This document shows, piece after piece, positions 1-8,298 of a DNA stretch of 44,652 nucleotides. The notes beneath the pieces are model-generated. The model did no database searches. It was not told the origin of the DNA and saw only the letters and a program-made list of their open reading frames with translations. The DNA comes from Streptomyces sp. CB01881 (GTDB lineage: Bacteria; Actinomycetota; Actinomycetes; Streptomycetales; Streptomycetaceae), in contig NZ_CP026498.1 of the NCBI RefSeq assembly GCF_002953255.1, positions 4,892,782 to 4,937,433 of the forward strand. Direction: 5' to 3'. The translations under genes and the position numbers were made by a program. Position 1 is the stretch's first letter, and each line of letters opens with the position of its first letter.

Positions 1-667
1 GATGATCAGCGTCGAACTGGCCCATGTTCTCGGTGTTGATCCGGAAGTAGGCCTGGAGCGGGATGTCGACGTGCACGCCCTTCGGCACGTAGATGAAGGA
101 GCCGCCGGACCAGACCGCCGTGTTCAGCGCGGCGAACTTGTTGTCGCCGGCCGGGATGACGGTGCCGAAGTACTCCTTGAAGATCTCCGGGTGCTCCTTG
201 AGGGCGGTGTCGGTGTCCAGGAAGATGACACCCTGCTCCTCCAGGTCCTCGCGGATCTGGTGGTAGACGACCTCGGACTCGTACTGCGCGGCGACACCGG
301 CGACCAGGCGCTGCTTCTCCGCCTCCGGGATGCCCAGCCTGTCGTACGTCGCCTTGATGTCGGCGGGCAGGTCCTCCCAGGACTCGGCCTGCTTCTCGGT
401 CGAGCGGACGAAGTACTTGATGTTGTCGAAGTCGATGCCGGAGAGGTCCGAGCCCCAGGTCGGCATGGGCTTCTTGCCGAACAGCTTGAGGCCCTTGAGC
501 CGCAGGTTCAGCATCCACTCGGACTCGTTCTTCTTCGCCGAGATGTCGCGGACGACGTCCTCGCTGAGCCCGCGCTTGGCAGCGGCACCGGCGGTGTCCG
601 GGTCGGCCCAGCCGTACTCGTAGGTGCCCAGGCCTTCGAGCTCCGGGTGCGAAACGGTGTCAGTCAT
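1..667 (-). CDS. sufB: SufB, Fe-S cluster assembly scaffold subunit (partial, cut by window edge)
   Basis: This is the N-terminal 222 residues of SufB; the rest lies left of base 1. SufB is the scaffold subunit of the cytoplasmic SufBC(D) complex, which builds Fe-S clusters with sulfur from SufS and is usually the only general Fe-S machinery in actinobacteria. Family-typical stretches are visible, such as [10 protein letters not shown] near the start, a [18 protein letters not shown] segment, and [16 protein letters not shown] close to the edge. The ATG at 667 has an AGGAAG ribosome binding site 6-7 bases upstream. It begins only 9 bases after the sufR stop, so sufR and sufB are probably one transcript, with the other suf genes expected beyond the window. 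Confidence 0.96.
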   Translation of the reverse strand, partial: MTDTVSHPELEGLGTYEYGWADPDTAGAAAKRGLSEDVVRDISAKKNESEWMLNLRLKGLKLFGKKPMPTWGSDLSGIDFDNIKYFVRSTEKQAESWEDLPADIKATYDRLGIPEAEKQRLVAGVAAQYESEVVYHQIREDLEEQGVIFLDTDTALKEHPEIFKEYFGTVIPAGDNKFAALNTAVWSGGSFIYVPKGVHVDIPLQAYFRINTENMGQFDADH

Positions 668-676
668 GCGAGCTTC

Positions 677-1519
677 CTAACGCGCGGACGCTGAGTCTTC
701 GATGGACGTACCGGCAGTCGGCACTGCACCGGTACCCGGTCCTGCGGCACGCAGGGCGGGCGACGATGCGGCACCGGATGCCGGCACATAGGTGGTGCAG
801 ACCCCGTCGCCGTGGGCGATGGTGGCCAGCCGTTGCACATGGGTGCCCAGCAGTTGGGAGAAGACCTCGGTCTCCGCCTCGCAGAGCTGCGGGAACTGCT
901 CGGCGATGTGCGCGACCGGGCAGTGGTGCTGGCAGAGCTGGGCGCCCGCCGGGGCTTTCGCCGCGGCCGACGGCACACGCCGCACGGTGGCAGCGTACCC
1001 GTCCGCGCTCAGCGCCTGGGCGAGCGCCTCGGTGCGCTCCCCGGCCGCGGCCTGGCGCAGCGCGGCGAGGTAGCGCTCGCCCTGCTTCCCGAACCGGGCC
1101 CGGGCGAAGGCGGCGACCGCCTCCTCGCCCGCCTTGCCGCCGCCCACCGAGTCGGAGATCCAGCGCAGCGCGTCGGCCGCGAGCTGGTCGTACGCCTGGT
1201 AGAAGGCGTCCCGGCCGGCGTCGGTGAGGGCGAAGACCTTGGCGGGACGGCCCCGGCCGCGGCTGCCGTACACCCGCTGTTCGCGGGCGTCGACCAGGCC
1301 GGAGGCGGCTAGTCCGTCCAGGTGACGGCGGACGGCCGCGGTGGTCAGACCGAGCCGGTTCGCCAGGTCGGCGGCGGAGGAGGGGCCGTGGTCGAGGATC
1401 GAACGGGCGACCCGGTCCCGGGTCGCCCGGTGGCCCTCCAGCAGCACCTCGGCCGCCGTCGCGGGCACGGCGCAGCCGGGGGCCGACTCGGCCTCCTGCT
1501 GCGTGGAGTGCTCGCGCAT
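677..1519 (-). CDS. sufR: SufR-like Fe-S-sensing winged-helix repressor of the suf operon
   Basis: A 280-aa DNA-binding regulator from the ATG at 1519; an in-frame GTG at 1528 is the alternative start. Residues about 34-100 form a winged helix (DLANRLGLTTAAVRRHLDGL, then a basic RGRGRPAK wing). The C-terminal half carries a cysteine cluster LCQHHC (C196, C200) and PQLC (C213), which fits the Fe-S ligands described for SufR. In cyanobacteria, mycobacteria and Streptomyces SufR represses the suf operon when its cluster is intact. The gene is first in the operon, directly before sufB, and a SufR-type operator lies just upstream of its start, so autorepression is expected. No ribosome binding site is seen, so the message may be leaderless. 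Confidence 0.92.
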   Translation of the reverse strand: MREHSTQQEAESAPGCAVPATAAEVLLEGHRATRDRVARSILDHGPSSAADLANRLGLTTAAVRRHLDGLAASGLVDAREQRVYGSRGRGRPAKVFALTDAGRDAFYQAYDQLAADALRWISDSVGGGKAGEEAVAAFARARFGKQGERYLAALRQAAAGERTEALAQALSADGYAATVRRVPSAAAKAPAGAQLCQHHCPVAHIAEQFPQLCEAETEVFSQLLGTHVQRLATIAHGDGVCTTYVPASGAASSPALRAAGPGTGAVPTAGTSIEDSASAR

Positions 1520-1527
1520 GTTTTTCA

Positions 1528-1541
1528 CAACACCAGTGTTG
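1528..1541. promoter_or_regulatory. SufR-type operator (CAAC-N6-GTTG)
   Basis: The sequence CAACACCAGTGTTG is an inverted repeat with 6-bp arms around CA. It fits CAAC-N6-GTTG, the spacing known for cyanobacterial SufR sites. It sits 9 bases upstream of the sufR ATG (overlapping the alternative GTG), with an AT-rich TAATTA just beyond it that could be the -10. Binding there would block the sufR-sufB promoter. The assignment to SufR is inferred from position and motif. Confidence 0.8.
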
Positions 1542-1599
1542 CGTAATTACTTCCGACGGGACAAGCCGTGATCCAGGCCTCACTGGTGTCATCTGTCAC

Positions 1600-1618
1600 G
1601 CAGGTAAGGCTTACCTGA
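1600..1618. promoter_or_regulatory. Iron box (IdeR/DmdR-type operator)
   Basis: GCAGGTAAGGCTTACCTGA matches the actinobacterial iron-box consensus TTAGGTWAGSCTWACCTAA at all but the outer bases; its core AGGTAAG(G)CTTACCT is a dyad. It lies between the divergent sufR and ABC exporter genes, 65 bases before the exporter start and about 80 before sufR. DtxR-family Fe(II) repressors (DmdR1 in Streptomyces) bind such boxes. Which of the two genes it controls cannot be read from the sequence. Confidence 0.75.
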
Positions 1619-1683
1619 CCTGCGTGAACGATCATCCGGCCCGGCTTCGGCCCGCGGCGTTCACGCCTCTTACACTCGCCGGT

Positions 1684-2606
<923 letters not shown>

Positions 2607-2610
<4 letters not shown>

Positions 2611-3389
2611 GCACCGTTGACCACTCCCCCGACTACTCCCCCAGGCCGGGTGCGGCCCCCGTCGGCCGGATGCTGCTCGCCCAGACGGCCTTCGAGACGA
2701 AGATGCTGCTGCGCAACGGCGAACAGCTGCTGCTCACCGTGGTCATCCCGACGGTGCTGCTGGTGCTCTTCTCCGCCGTGGACATCGTCGCCGTGGACGG
2801 CCCCGGCAAGCGGGTCGACTTCCTGGCCCCCGGCCTGCTCGCACTGGCCGTGATGTCCACCGCCTTCACCGGACAGGCCATCGCCACCGGCTTCGAGCGG
2901 CGGTACGGCGTGCTGAAGCGGCTGGGCGCCAGCCCGCTGCCGCGCTGGGCGCTGCTCACGGCGAAGACGGGCTGCGTGCTGGTGACGGAGGCGCTGCAGG
3001 TGGCACTGCTGAGCGTGATCGCCCTGGCGCTCGGATGGTCCCCGCAGGGCAACGTGCTGGCCGTTCTGGCCCTCCTCGTCCTCGGCACCGCCGCCTTCTC
3101 CGGCCTCGGCCTGCTGATGGCCGGCACGCTCAAGGCGGAGGCCACGCTGGCCGCCGCGAACCTGGTCTTCATCCTGCTGCTGCTGGCGGGGGGCGTCATC
3201 GTTCCGCTGTCGAAGTTCCCGGCCGCCGTGCAGTCGGTGCTGGAGCTGCTGCCGATCGCGGCCCTGTCCGACGGCCTGCGCTCGGTGCTCCAGACCGGGG
3301 CCGGCGTGCCCTGGGCGGACCTCGGCATCCTGGGCGGCTGGGCAGTGCTCGGGCTGGCGGCGGCGGCCCGGTTCTTCCGCTGGGAGTAG
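2607..3389 (+). CDS. ABC-2 type transporter permease
   Basis: A 260-aa integral membrane protein with about six hydrophobic segments, e.g. LLLTVVIPTVLLVLFSAVDI near residues 36-55 and a VFILLLLAGGVIVPL segment near 190-205. This is the usual DrrB/ABC-2 permease layout and it partners the ATPase encoded upstream (ATGA overlap). The ending AAARFFRWE is typical of streptomycete ABC-2 permeases. The last codons and stop lie in a 26-bp tandem duplication, so the second copy sits outside the reading frame as 3' untranslated sequence. A hairpin terminator follows. Confidence 0.92.
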
Positions 3390-3418
3390 CAGCCCGGTTC
3401 TTCCGCTCGGAGTAGCAG
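3367..3418 (+). repeat. 26-bp tandem duplication across the permease stop codon
   Basis: Two adjacent copies (3367-3392 and 3393-3418) agree at 25 of 26 bases; each contains CGGTTCTTCCGCT and GGAGTAGCAG. The first copy supplies the C-terminus FFRWE and TAG; the second is untranslated. This looks like a recent slippage duplication. Confidence 0.93.
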
Positions 3419-3433
3419 CCCCCGATCGCCGCG

Positions 3434-3461
3434 AGGCCCCCGTCCTGATGGGCGGGGGCCT
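3434..3461 (+). terminator. Hairpin terminator after the ABC exporter operon
   Basis: AGGCCCCCG and CGGGGGCCT form a perfect 9-bp stem around a 10-base loop. It lies between the convergent permease gene and the minus-strand small gene ending at 3475, so it may work in both directions. Confidence 0.8.
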
Positions 3462-3474
3462 TCGCGTTGGCTGC

Positions 3475-3756
3475 TCAGGTAGGTATGCGGTGCCGGCCGC
3501 GGGCGGGCGGGTCAGGGTTGGTTCGGCGGCGGATCTCGGGGCCGTAGTGGCCGGCCTGGCGGGCGATCCAGGCGTATTCGTGGGTGCCGTCGGGGAGTCG
3601 GCGCAGCTCCCAGCGGCCGTGGCGGGTGATGGGGGGCGGGGGTTCGTTGACCTTCAGGGCGGTGACGACCCCGAGGGCGACGGTGGCGATCGCCAGCGCG
3701 AGGAGGGTCAGGAGGACCACGCCGACGAGGAAGTTGGCGGTGCCGGTCCTCATCAT
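3475..3756 (-). CDS. Small single-pass membrane protein, unknown function
   Basis: A 93-aa protein that I do not recognise. Residues about 8-34 (NFLVGVVLLTLLALAIATVA and onward) form one membrane helix; the rest is a charged, proline-containing tail with HGRWELRRLPDGTHEYAWIARQ, which looks like a small folded cytoplasmic or exposed segment. The start (ATGATG) overlaps the stop of the upstream 76-aa gene, so it is the third cistron of a minus-strand operon headed by the ATPase gene at 4363. The overlap supports it being real and translationally coupled. Confidence 0.65.
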   Translation of the reverse strand: MMRTGTANFLVGVVLLTLLALAIATVALGVVTALKVNEPPPPITRHGRWELRRLPDGTHEYAWIARQAGHYGPEIRRRTNPDPPARGRHRIPT

Positions 3757-3983
3757 CGGCGGATGCCGATCACGCGGTGGCCGAGGTGGGCCGCGAGGCC
3801 GTGGAGGAGCTCGTGGGCCTGGTCGCGGGTGAGGGGGAGGGCGAGGTACTCACCGGGGGCGGCGTGGATGTCGAGGTCGACGGCGATGCGGAGCTGGACG
3901 GTCGCGTCGGGGACGTGCTCGACGGCGAGGTAGTGGACGGTGGTGCGCTCGGTGTGGACGGCCCGGGTGGCCATCGGGATCAC
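3753..3983 (-). CDS. Small conserved hypothetical protein in the ATPase operon
   Basis: A 76-aa protein if translation starts at the GTG at 3983, whose GTGA overlaps the stop of the upstream ATPase gene; an ATG at 3974 is the alternative. It is soluble and mixed-charge (TERTTVHYLAVEHVPDATVQ, then LTRDQAHELLHGLAAHLGHR). It contains no motif I can assign. Its position between the ATPase and the membrane protein, with overlaps on both sides, says that the three are made together. Confidence 0.62.
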   Translation of the reverse strand: MIPMATRAVHTERTTVHYLAVEHVPDATVQLRIAVDLDIHAAPGEYLALPLTRDQAHELLHGLAAHLGHRVIGIRR

Positions 3984-4363
3984 GACGCCCACGCGGCGCG
4001 GTCCAGCTCGAACCATACGAGCTTGCCCTTGCCGTGCCGGCGCGGGTCGGTGCCGAAGCGGTGGGTGAGCGAGCGGACGAGGTGCAGGCCCCGGCCGGAC
4101 AGCTCGTACGGGTCGGCGGAGACACGGGGCTCGGGCAGGTCCGGGCTGTCGTCCACCACGGAGACGCGGAGGGTGCGGTCCGCGAGGAGGACGACGACCA
4201 CGGTCGGCGCGGGGCTGCCTCCGTGCCGCCAGGCGTTGACGAACAGCTCATGGAGGGCGAGTTCGGCGTCGGAGATGAGGTCGTCCGGCCAGCCCGCGGC
4301 GGACGTCGCGCTGCGCAACGCCTCACGGGCGGCGGACCAGTCGGGCGGGTTGAGGGCACACAT
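3980..4363 (-). CDS. RsbW/HATPase_c_2-like ATP-binding regulatory protein
   Basis: A 127-aa protein of the GHKL ATPase fold related to anti-sigma factor kinases (RsbW/SpoIIAB). It has an N-box-like ELALHELFVNAWRHG (about residues 37-51), a G1-like VSVVDDSPDLP, and SGRGLHLVRSLTHRFG (about 91-106). Start ATG at 4363 has a good GGAGG site. Proteins of this kind are common in streptomycetes, usually without a classic sigma partner, next to XRE/DUF5753 and DUF397 genes as found here (whiJ/abaA-like loci, implicated in development and antibiotic control). Its target is not evident; no sigma factor is encoded alongside. Confidence 0.85.
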   Translation of the reverse strand: MCALNPPDWSAAREALRSATSAAGWPDDLISDAELALHELFVNAWRHGGSPAPTVVVVLLADRTLRVSVVDDSPDLPEPRVSADPYELSGRGLHLVRSLTHRFGTDPRRHGKGKLVWFELDRAAWAS

Positions 4364-4561
4364 GGGGAACCTCCGAGAGAGGTGGTGTGGTGGATTCGGG
4401 GTTGACCGGCGGAATCGTCGCCGTGAGCCAGGCCAGGACGGGGCTGGGAATGCCACGCGTGGCTGCTCTGCGGTGCGCGGGCAGCAGGCGCCTACTGCCC
4501 TGGAAACAGGCGTTACTGACGATCCGTCGGATCGCTGTGATGAAGACCATAGCGCAGCAAG

Positions 4562-4577
4562 GTTCTAAAATTAGAAC
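4562..4577. promoter_or_regulatory. AT-rich inverted repeat in the divergent ATPase/XRE promoter region
   Basis: GTTCTAA-AA-TTAGAAC is a perfect dyad with 7-bp arms, strikingly AT-rich for this genome, about 100 bases before the XRE start. A second dyad, CGATCC-GTC-GGATCG, lies at 4520-4534. The non-coding gap 4364-4677 holds the promoters of both divergent units, and these dyads are the only clear structure in it. They are candidate operators for the XRE protein encoded next; this is inference. Confidence 0.6.
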
Positions 4578-4677
4578 TCTCGCGGGAAATTCCCTCTCCG
4601 GTGGCAACAGAGGCCAGGTGGACCTGCTCACAACCATCCGGGCAGACTTGGCCCGACCCCAGGCCCGGAAGGAAACC

Positions 4678-5541
4678 ATGCCGCCACGCCCCAACCCGAC
4701 ACTGCGCCAGCGCAGGCTTGGAACCGAGCTGCGACGAATGAGGGAGCAGGCCGGCCTCGGTGGCACCCAGCTCGCCCGCACCCTCGGGATGAGTCCTGCT
4801 CAGGTCACGCAGATGGAGACAGGGAAGATCGGCATCAGTGCGGACCGCCTACGGACGATCGCCGCAGCATGCAAGTGCGCCAACCAACCACTTGTCGACG
4901 CACTCGCCGGCCTCGCTGCGACACGCGGCAAGGGCTGGTGGGAGGAGTATCGAGGAGTCCTGCCGACCGACTTTCTTGAGGTCGCAGAAATGGAGGCCCA
5001 CTCCCACGAGCTCTACACCTGGGCCACGACCTACATCCCCGGACTCCAGCAGACCAGCGCGTACGCGTCTGCCGTTTTCGCACGGATCACACCGCCGCTA
5101 CCTCGTCACGACATCGACGTCAGAACGGCGTTCCGCGTGCAACGCCAGCACGTTGTCCGCTCCGGCAAGACGCCGTACGTCTCCTTCATTCACGAGGCCG
5201 CACTCCGAATGCAGTTCGGCGGACCCAAGGTCCTCGCAGACCAACTCGGCAGTCTCATCGAGGACTCCGCGCAGCCGGAGATCTCCGTTCGGGTGGTTCC
5301 GTTCGACATGGACACCTTCCCCGGCGCAGGCGAGAACATCATGTTCGCCGAAGGTCCGGTTCCAGAACTTGCAACCCTTCAGATGGACACCGCGCAAGGC
5401 GTTCTCTTCTTCGACTCCCCAGCAGACCTGGCCAGCCATCGGACAACCTTCGCGCGGCTGAACTCTCTCGCTCTGTCGGAGGATGACTCGCGAAAGTTCA
5501 TTCGATCCCTTGAGGATGAGATGAAGGGCAAGTATGAGTAG
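4678..5541 (+). CDS. XRE-family regulator with DUF5753 domain (WhiJ-like)
   Basis: A 287-aa protein from the ATG at 4678, which has GGAAGG 5-10 bases upstream. Residues about 14-66 are a helix-turn-helix (MREQAGLGGTQLARTLGMSP, AQVTQMETGKIGIS). Residues about 90-280 are the DUF5753 ligand/partner domain, recognisable by YIPGLQQTSAYASAVF, EAALRMQFGG and SVRVVPFD. Such proteins occur in dozens of copies per streptomycete genome and are normally paired with a DUF397 protein, which follows here with overlapping codons. WhiJ of S. coelicolor, a repressor of sporulation, is the best-known relative. It probably binds the divergent promoter region to its left. Confidence 0.92.
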   Translation: MPPRPNPTLRQRRLGTELRRMREQAGLGGTQLARTLGMSPAQVTQMETGKIGISADRLRTIAAACKCANQPLVDALAGLAATRGKGWWEEYRGVLPTDFLEVAEMEAHSHELYTWATTYIPGLQQTSAYASAVFARITPPLPRHDIDVRTAFRVQRQHVVRSGKTPYVSFIHEAALRMQFGGPKVLADQLGSLIEDSAQPEISVRVVPFDMDTFPGAGENIMFAEGPVPELATLQMDTAQGVLFFDSPADLASHRTTFARLNSLALSEDDSRKFIRSLEDEMKGKYE

Positions 5542-5737
5542 GTCCAACTGGCAGAAGTCGAGCTACAGCGGCGCGTCCAACGAATGCGTCGAGGTCCGTG
5601 CCGCCGACAGCCAGGTCGAACTCCGCGAATCCGACGCCCCCGCCACCATCCTCCGCACCACCCCCACCACCTTCGCCAAGCTCCTCCAAGCCGCCAAAGC
5701 CGGCGCCTTCGACCACCACGCCGCCCCCACCCCCTAA
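5534..5737 (+). CDS. DUF397 small partner protein
   Basis: A 67-aa protein with the DUF397 hallmark WQKSSYSGASNECVEV at residues 6-21, followed by DSPAT-like and FAKLLQAAKAGAFD segments. Its start overlaps the end of the XRE gene by 8 bases, so both are co-translated. DUF397 proteins act with their cognate DUF5753 regulators; binding of the small protein is thought to modulate the repressor. Confidence 0.92.
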   Translation: MSRSNWQKSSYSGASNECVEVRAADSQVELRESDAPATILRTTPTTFAKLLQAAKAGAFDHHAAPTP

Positions 5738-5878
5738 GGACTCCCAACAAAAGTGGTGGGCTTGACCTGGTCAGCCGTTGGCGCACGAGGCCGCCGGGCA
5801 GCGGGATGCGGTCAGCCGCGTAATCGCACGCGGTAAACCTGGCGACGTCGGCGGTCGTCCCCGGGATACTGGTCGCCC

Positions 5879-6625
5879 ATGGATGAGGTCCAAGTCGTCG
5901 TCGCCCATTCCGAGCGCGCGACCCTGCGCGTCGGCGATGTGTTCCTGAAGGTGGACGCCGATCAGGCGCGCATCGACGTCGAGGTCGAGGCGATGTCCCT
6001 CGCGCCGGTCCCGACCCCGGAGGTCCTGTGGCGCAAGCCGCCCGTGCTCGCGCTCGCCGCGCTCCCGGGGACGACGCTCGGGCGCCTCGGCGGGCCGTCG
6101 ACCGGGGCACCGGCGTCGTGGGCCGCGGCGGGCGCCGCCATCCGGAGGCTGCACGACGCGCCGCTGCCGCCCCGGACCGGCCGGGCCGGCCGGAGCATCG
6201 TCGCGCTGGCAGCGGAACTCGACGACGAGTGCGAGTTGCTCGTGACGAACGGCGTCCTGCCCGCCGACCTGGTCGCCCGCAACCGCCAGGTCGCCAAGGC
6301 CGCGCTCCGGCCGTGGAGTCCGGCGTTCACGCACGGCGACCTGCAGGTCGCGCACGTCTTCGTCGACGGCGGCGAGGTCACCGGCATCATCGACTGGTCC
6401 GAGGCGGGCCAGGGTGATGCCCTGTACGACCTCGCCACCTTCACGCTCGGACACGAGGAGCACCTCGACGACGTCATTTCCGGCTATGGCACCGACATCG
6501 ACCTCGACGTGATCCACGCGTGGTGGTCGCTGCGAAGCCTGCTGGTGGTTCGCTGGCTGATCGAGCACGGCTTCGACCCCTTCGCACCGGGCTGCGAGGT
6601 CGACGTGCTGAGATCCCGGATGTGA
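5879..6625 (+). CDS. Aminoglycoside phosphotransferase-family kinase
   Basis: A 248-aa protein of the APH/choline-kinase fold. Catalytic Brenner motif THGDLQVAHVF puts the catalytic Asp at D154, and the metal-binding IIDWSEAGQGDALYD puts its Asp at D172. In the usual HGDLxxxN motif the Asn binds magnesium; here that position is His (H159), a change I believe occurs in a streptomycete subfamily. The N-terminal lobe is short, with FLKVDADQARIDVEVEAM as the likely nucleotide-lysine and Glu segment. No ribosome binding site is seen; GATACT lies 8 bases before the ATG, so the mRNA may be leaderless. The substrate is unknown and resistance should not be assumed. Confidence 0.85.
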   Translation: MDEVQVVVAHSERATLRVGDVFLKVDADQARIDVEVEAMSLAPVPTPEVLWRKPPVLALAALPGTTLGRLGGPSTGAPASWAAAGAAIRRLHDAPLPPRTGRAGRSIVALAAELDDECELLVTNGVLPADLVARNRQVAKAALRPWSPAFTHGDLQVAHVFVDGGEVTGIIDWSEAGQGDALYDLATFTLGHEEHLDDVISGYGTDIDLDVIHAWWSLRSLLVVRWLIEHGFDPFAPGCEVDVLRSRM

Positions 6626-6888
6626 GGCGGCGCGGACCCGACTGCCGTGAGTACTTTCTGACGTATTGAGTCCGGGCGGCGAACAGCCCTTGGACGCACT
6701 GCCGACAGAGGTCGCCCGCAGTCGAACAAGGCTTCCGGGACGGCTCATCCGATCGAACAGTTCGTGCCGAAATCGACTCTGCGGGAATCTCTGGCGTGTC
6801 GAGATCGGGGCCCAAGTCATGCCCCGCCACGCGCCGATAGCATCGCGGCGCTGATCGACATCAGAATGCGAGAGAGGAATCCTGCACC

Positions 6889-7335
6889 ATGCCTCCGATC
6901 CCGATCAAGCCCGGCATCTACAAGATCCACGCGCACATCATCGGCCCGTCCTCCCTGCTGACCGCCACGGAGTACGCCGTCAAGTACGGCGCCCCCGTCA
7001 TCACCGACCGCTTCAACCCCCTTCCGATCGAGCAGGAGTGGGCAGTCGAGCCCTTCGAGGCCGAGCCGGGCTCGCCCTACGTGGTCCGCCTCGCGTCTCA
7101 CGAGGAAGCGGGGCTGGTGGTGGCCGAGGACAAGCTCTGGGTCAACACCGTCCCGCGCATCGAGCGGGCGAAGTTCACCTTCGAGGCGGTCCTCGGCGGG
7201 GTCAAGATCATCTCGGAGAAGGGGCTCGCCCTGCGTGCCGGCCACCGTGGCGCGCAGATCGAACTCAGCCCGCCGAAGCCCGAGTTCCAGGAGACGTGGA
7301 CGCTGGAGTACGTGCGTACGCTCGACGAGGAGTAG
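6889..7335 (+). CDS. Hypothetical protein, possibly beta-trefoil (protease-inhibitor/lectin-like)
   Basis: A 148-aa soluble protein with no signal peptide; ribosome binding site GAGAGGA about 8 bases before the ATG. I do not recognise it firmly. It has a repeating pattern: EWAVEPFEA, FTFEAV and TWTLEYV recur about every 45-50 residues and are separated by glycine-rich turns such as LGGVKIISEKG. That suggests a three-fold beta-trefoil, resembling fungal I66-type inhibitors (KPGIYKIHAHI at the N-terminus). The fold is inference from spacing only. A small hairpin follows the gene. Confidence 0.72.
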   Translation: MPPIPIKPGIYKIHAHIIGPSSLLTATEYAVKYGAPVITDRFNPLPIEQEWAVEPFEAEPGSPYVVRLASHEEAGLVVAEDKLWVNTVPRIERAKFTFEAVLGGVKIISEKGLALRAGHRGAQIELSPPKPEFQETWTLEYVRTLDEE

Positions 7336-7348
7336 TCCGGGAAGGCAC

Positions 7349-7385
7349 GCGGGGCGATCGCCGCCAGTGCGGCCGGTCGCCCCGC
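7349..7385 (+). terminator. Possible hairpin terminator
   Basis: GCGGGGCGA and TCGCCCCGC form a perfect 9-bp stem with a 19-base loop, starting 13 bases after the stop of the 148-aa gene. The loop is long, so support is moderate. Confidence 0.5.
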
Positions 7386-7508
7386 CGTCGCGTTCCCGCT
7401 ACGACGCCGCATCGAGGCCTGTCTCGTGGGGCTTGAGGCCGCCCCACACCTGAACAATCCCGTATCTCCGATCTGGATGCCGCGGTTCCTGGCAAGCAGG
7501 TTCGGTTC

Positions 7509-7964
7509 ATGGCACTTGGGGGCGGGGCGGGTGAACGGCCGACGACGGTTCTCTGGGGGCTGCTGACGGCCTTGTGCGTGGGCGCGGCCGCCGTCGGGCT
7601 GGTGCTCGGCCTCGCCCGGGTGGCGCCGTGGGGCCACCCGGAGTCGGTGGTCGTGACGGAGTGCCACACGAAGCACGCCGGACGCAACGACTACGTCCAG
7701 TGCGAGGCCCGCTCGGCCGGTGGAGCCCTGGTCTCGCTGCGCCACGACGGTCACCCCGGCGAGGCCGTGAGGGCGGTACGAGCACCATGGGGCTCGTACG
7801 TCGTCCCCCAGACCGGCGTCACTGCGTGGGCGATCGCTCTGGCTGTTCCACTGGCGCTGCTTCTGGCGGCCTCGGTGTGCGGGATGGTGACGCTGAGAAG
7901 GGTCCGCCGGCTCCGGTACCGGCCAAACGGTGAAACCTCGATGAGGCTGGTCAATATCCGCTGA
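7509..7964 (+). CDS. Small membrane protein with two membrane helices
   Basis: A 151-aa hypothetical protein. Helix one is about residues 12-37 (TVLWGLLTALCVGAAAVGLV onward) and helix two about 103-126 (VTAWAIALAVPLALLLAASV onward). The region between them holds two cysteines (VVVTECHTKHAGRNDYVQCE) and is probably extracytoplasmic, with a possible disulfide. The basic C-terminus (RRVRRLRYRP) is probably cytoplasmic. The overall plan resembles the many streptomycete DUF3592-like small membrane proteins, but I do not name a family. It stands alone. Confidence 0.62.
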   Translation: MALGGGAGERPTTVLWGLLTALCVGAAAVGLVLGLARVAPWGHPESVVVTECHTKHAGRNDYVQCEARSAGGALVSLRHDGHPGEAVRAVRAPWGSYVVPQTGVTAWAIALAVPLALLLAASVCGMVTLRRVRRLRYRPNGETSMRLVNIR

Positions 7965-8298
7965 CACAAGAGTGCAGCCCTTGGCTCGGCGAGGGTCCGC
8001 CGGAGCCACTCGCAGATCTTGGCTGCCGAGAGTTGTTGGGCCACCGATCGCCAGGTGACTGGTTCGAGCGCCAGGACGGTACCCCGCCCTGGCGGGGCGC
8101 TCATTCCCCAGGTCGGGCCGGTCGGGCCCCGTGACCACCCGAGCGAGCAGCCGTTGCCGTACCGATCATGGAGTCCGTCGATCGAACGGGAGTCTCGATC
8201 GGGTGATCGCGGGCACTGCCCGGCATGAGAGCAGGACCTGGCGGTATACGGGGAAATCCAGGGGAGCGGACAACCGCGCGCTGGTACGGTCGGGCGCT
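7965..8298. other. Intergenic stretch without a convincing gene
   Basis: In these 334 bases I find no open frame with start, ribosome binding site and recognisable product. Two elements are visible: GCGCCAGGACGG followed by CCGCCCTGGCGGGGCGC (8067-8100), a GC-rich imperfect stem, and the first copy of a 33-bp repeat (8182-8214). TACGGT at 8285-8290, 8 bases before the next ATG, may be a -10 for leaderless transcription. Confidence 0.5.
8182..8214. repeat. Imperfect direct repeat, left copy flanking the GNAT-like gene
   Basis: TCGAACGG..GTCTC.ATCGGGTG.TCG is shared with 8837-8869 at about 26 of 33 positions, in the same orientation. Read on the minus strand both copies encode DHPIET(P/A)VR, so this is probably a remnant of a duplicated coding sequence. 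Confidence 0.6.

Noticed and set aside
5763..5773. TGACC-T-GGTCA palindrome after the DUF397 gene
   Set aside because: Short, and of a kind expected by chance in this length; no start or gene context supports it.
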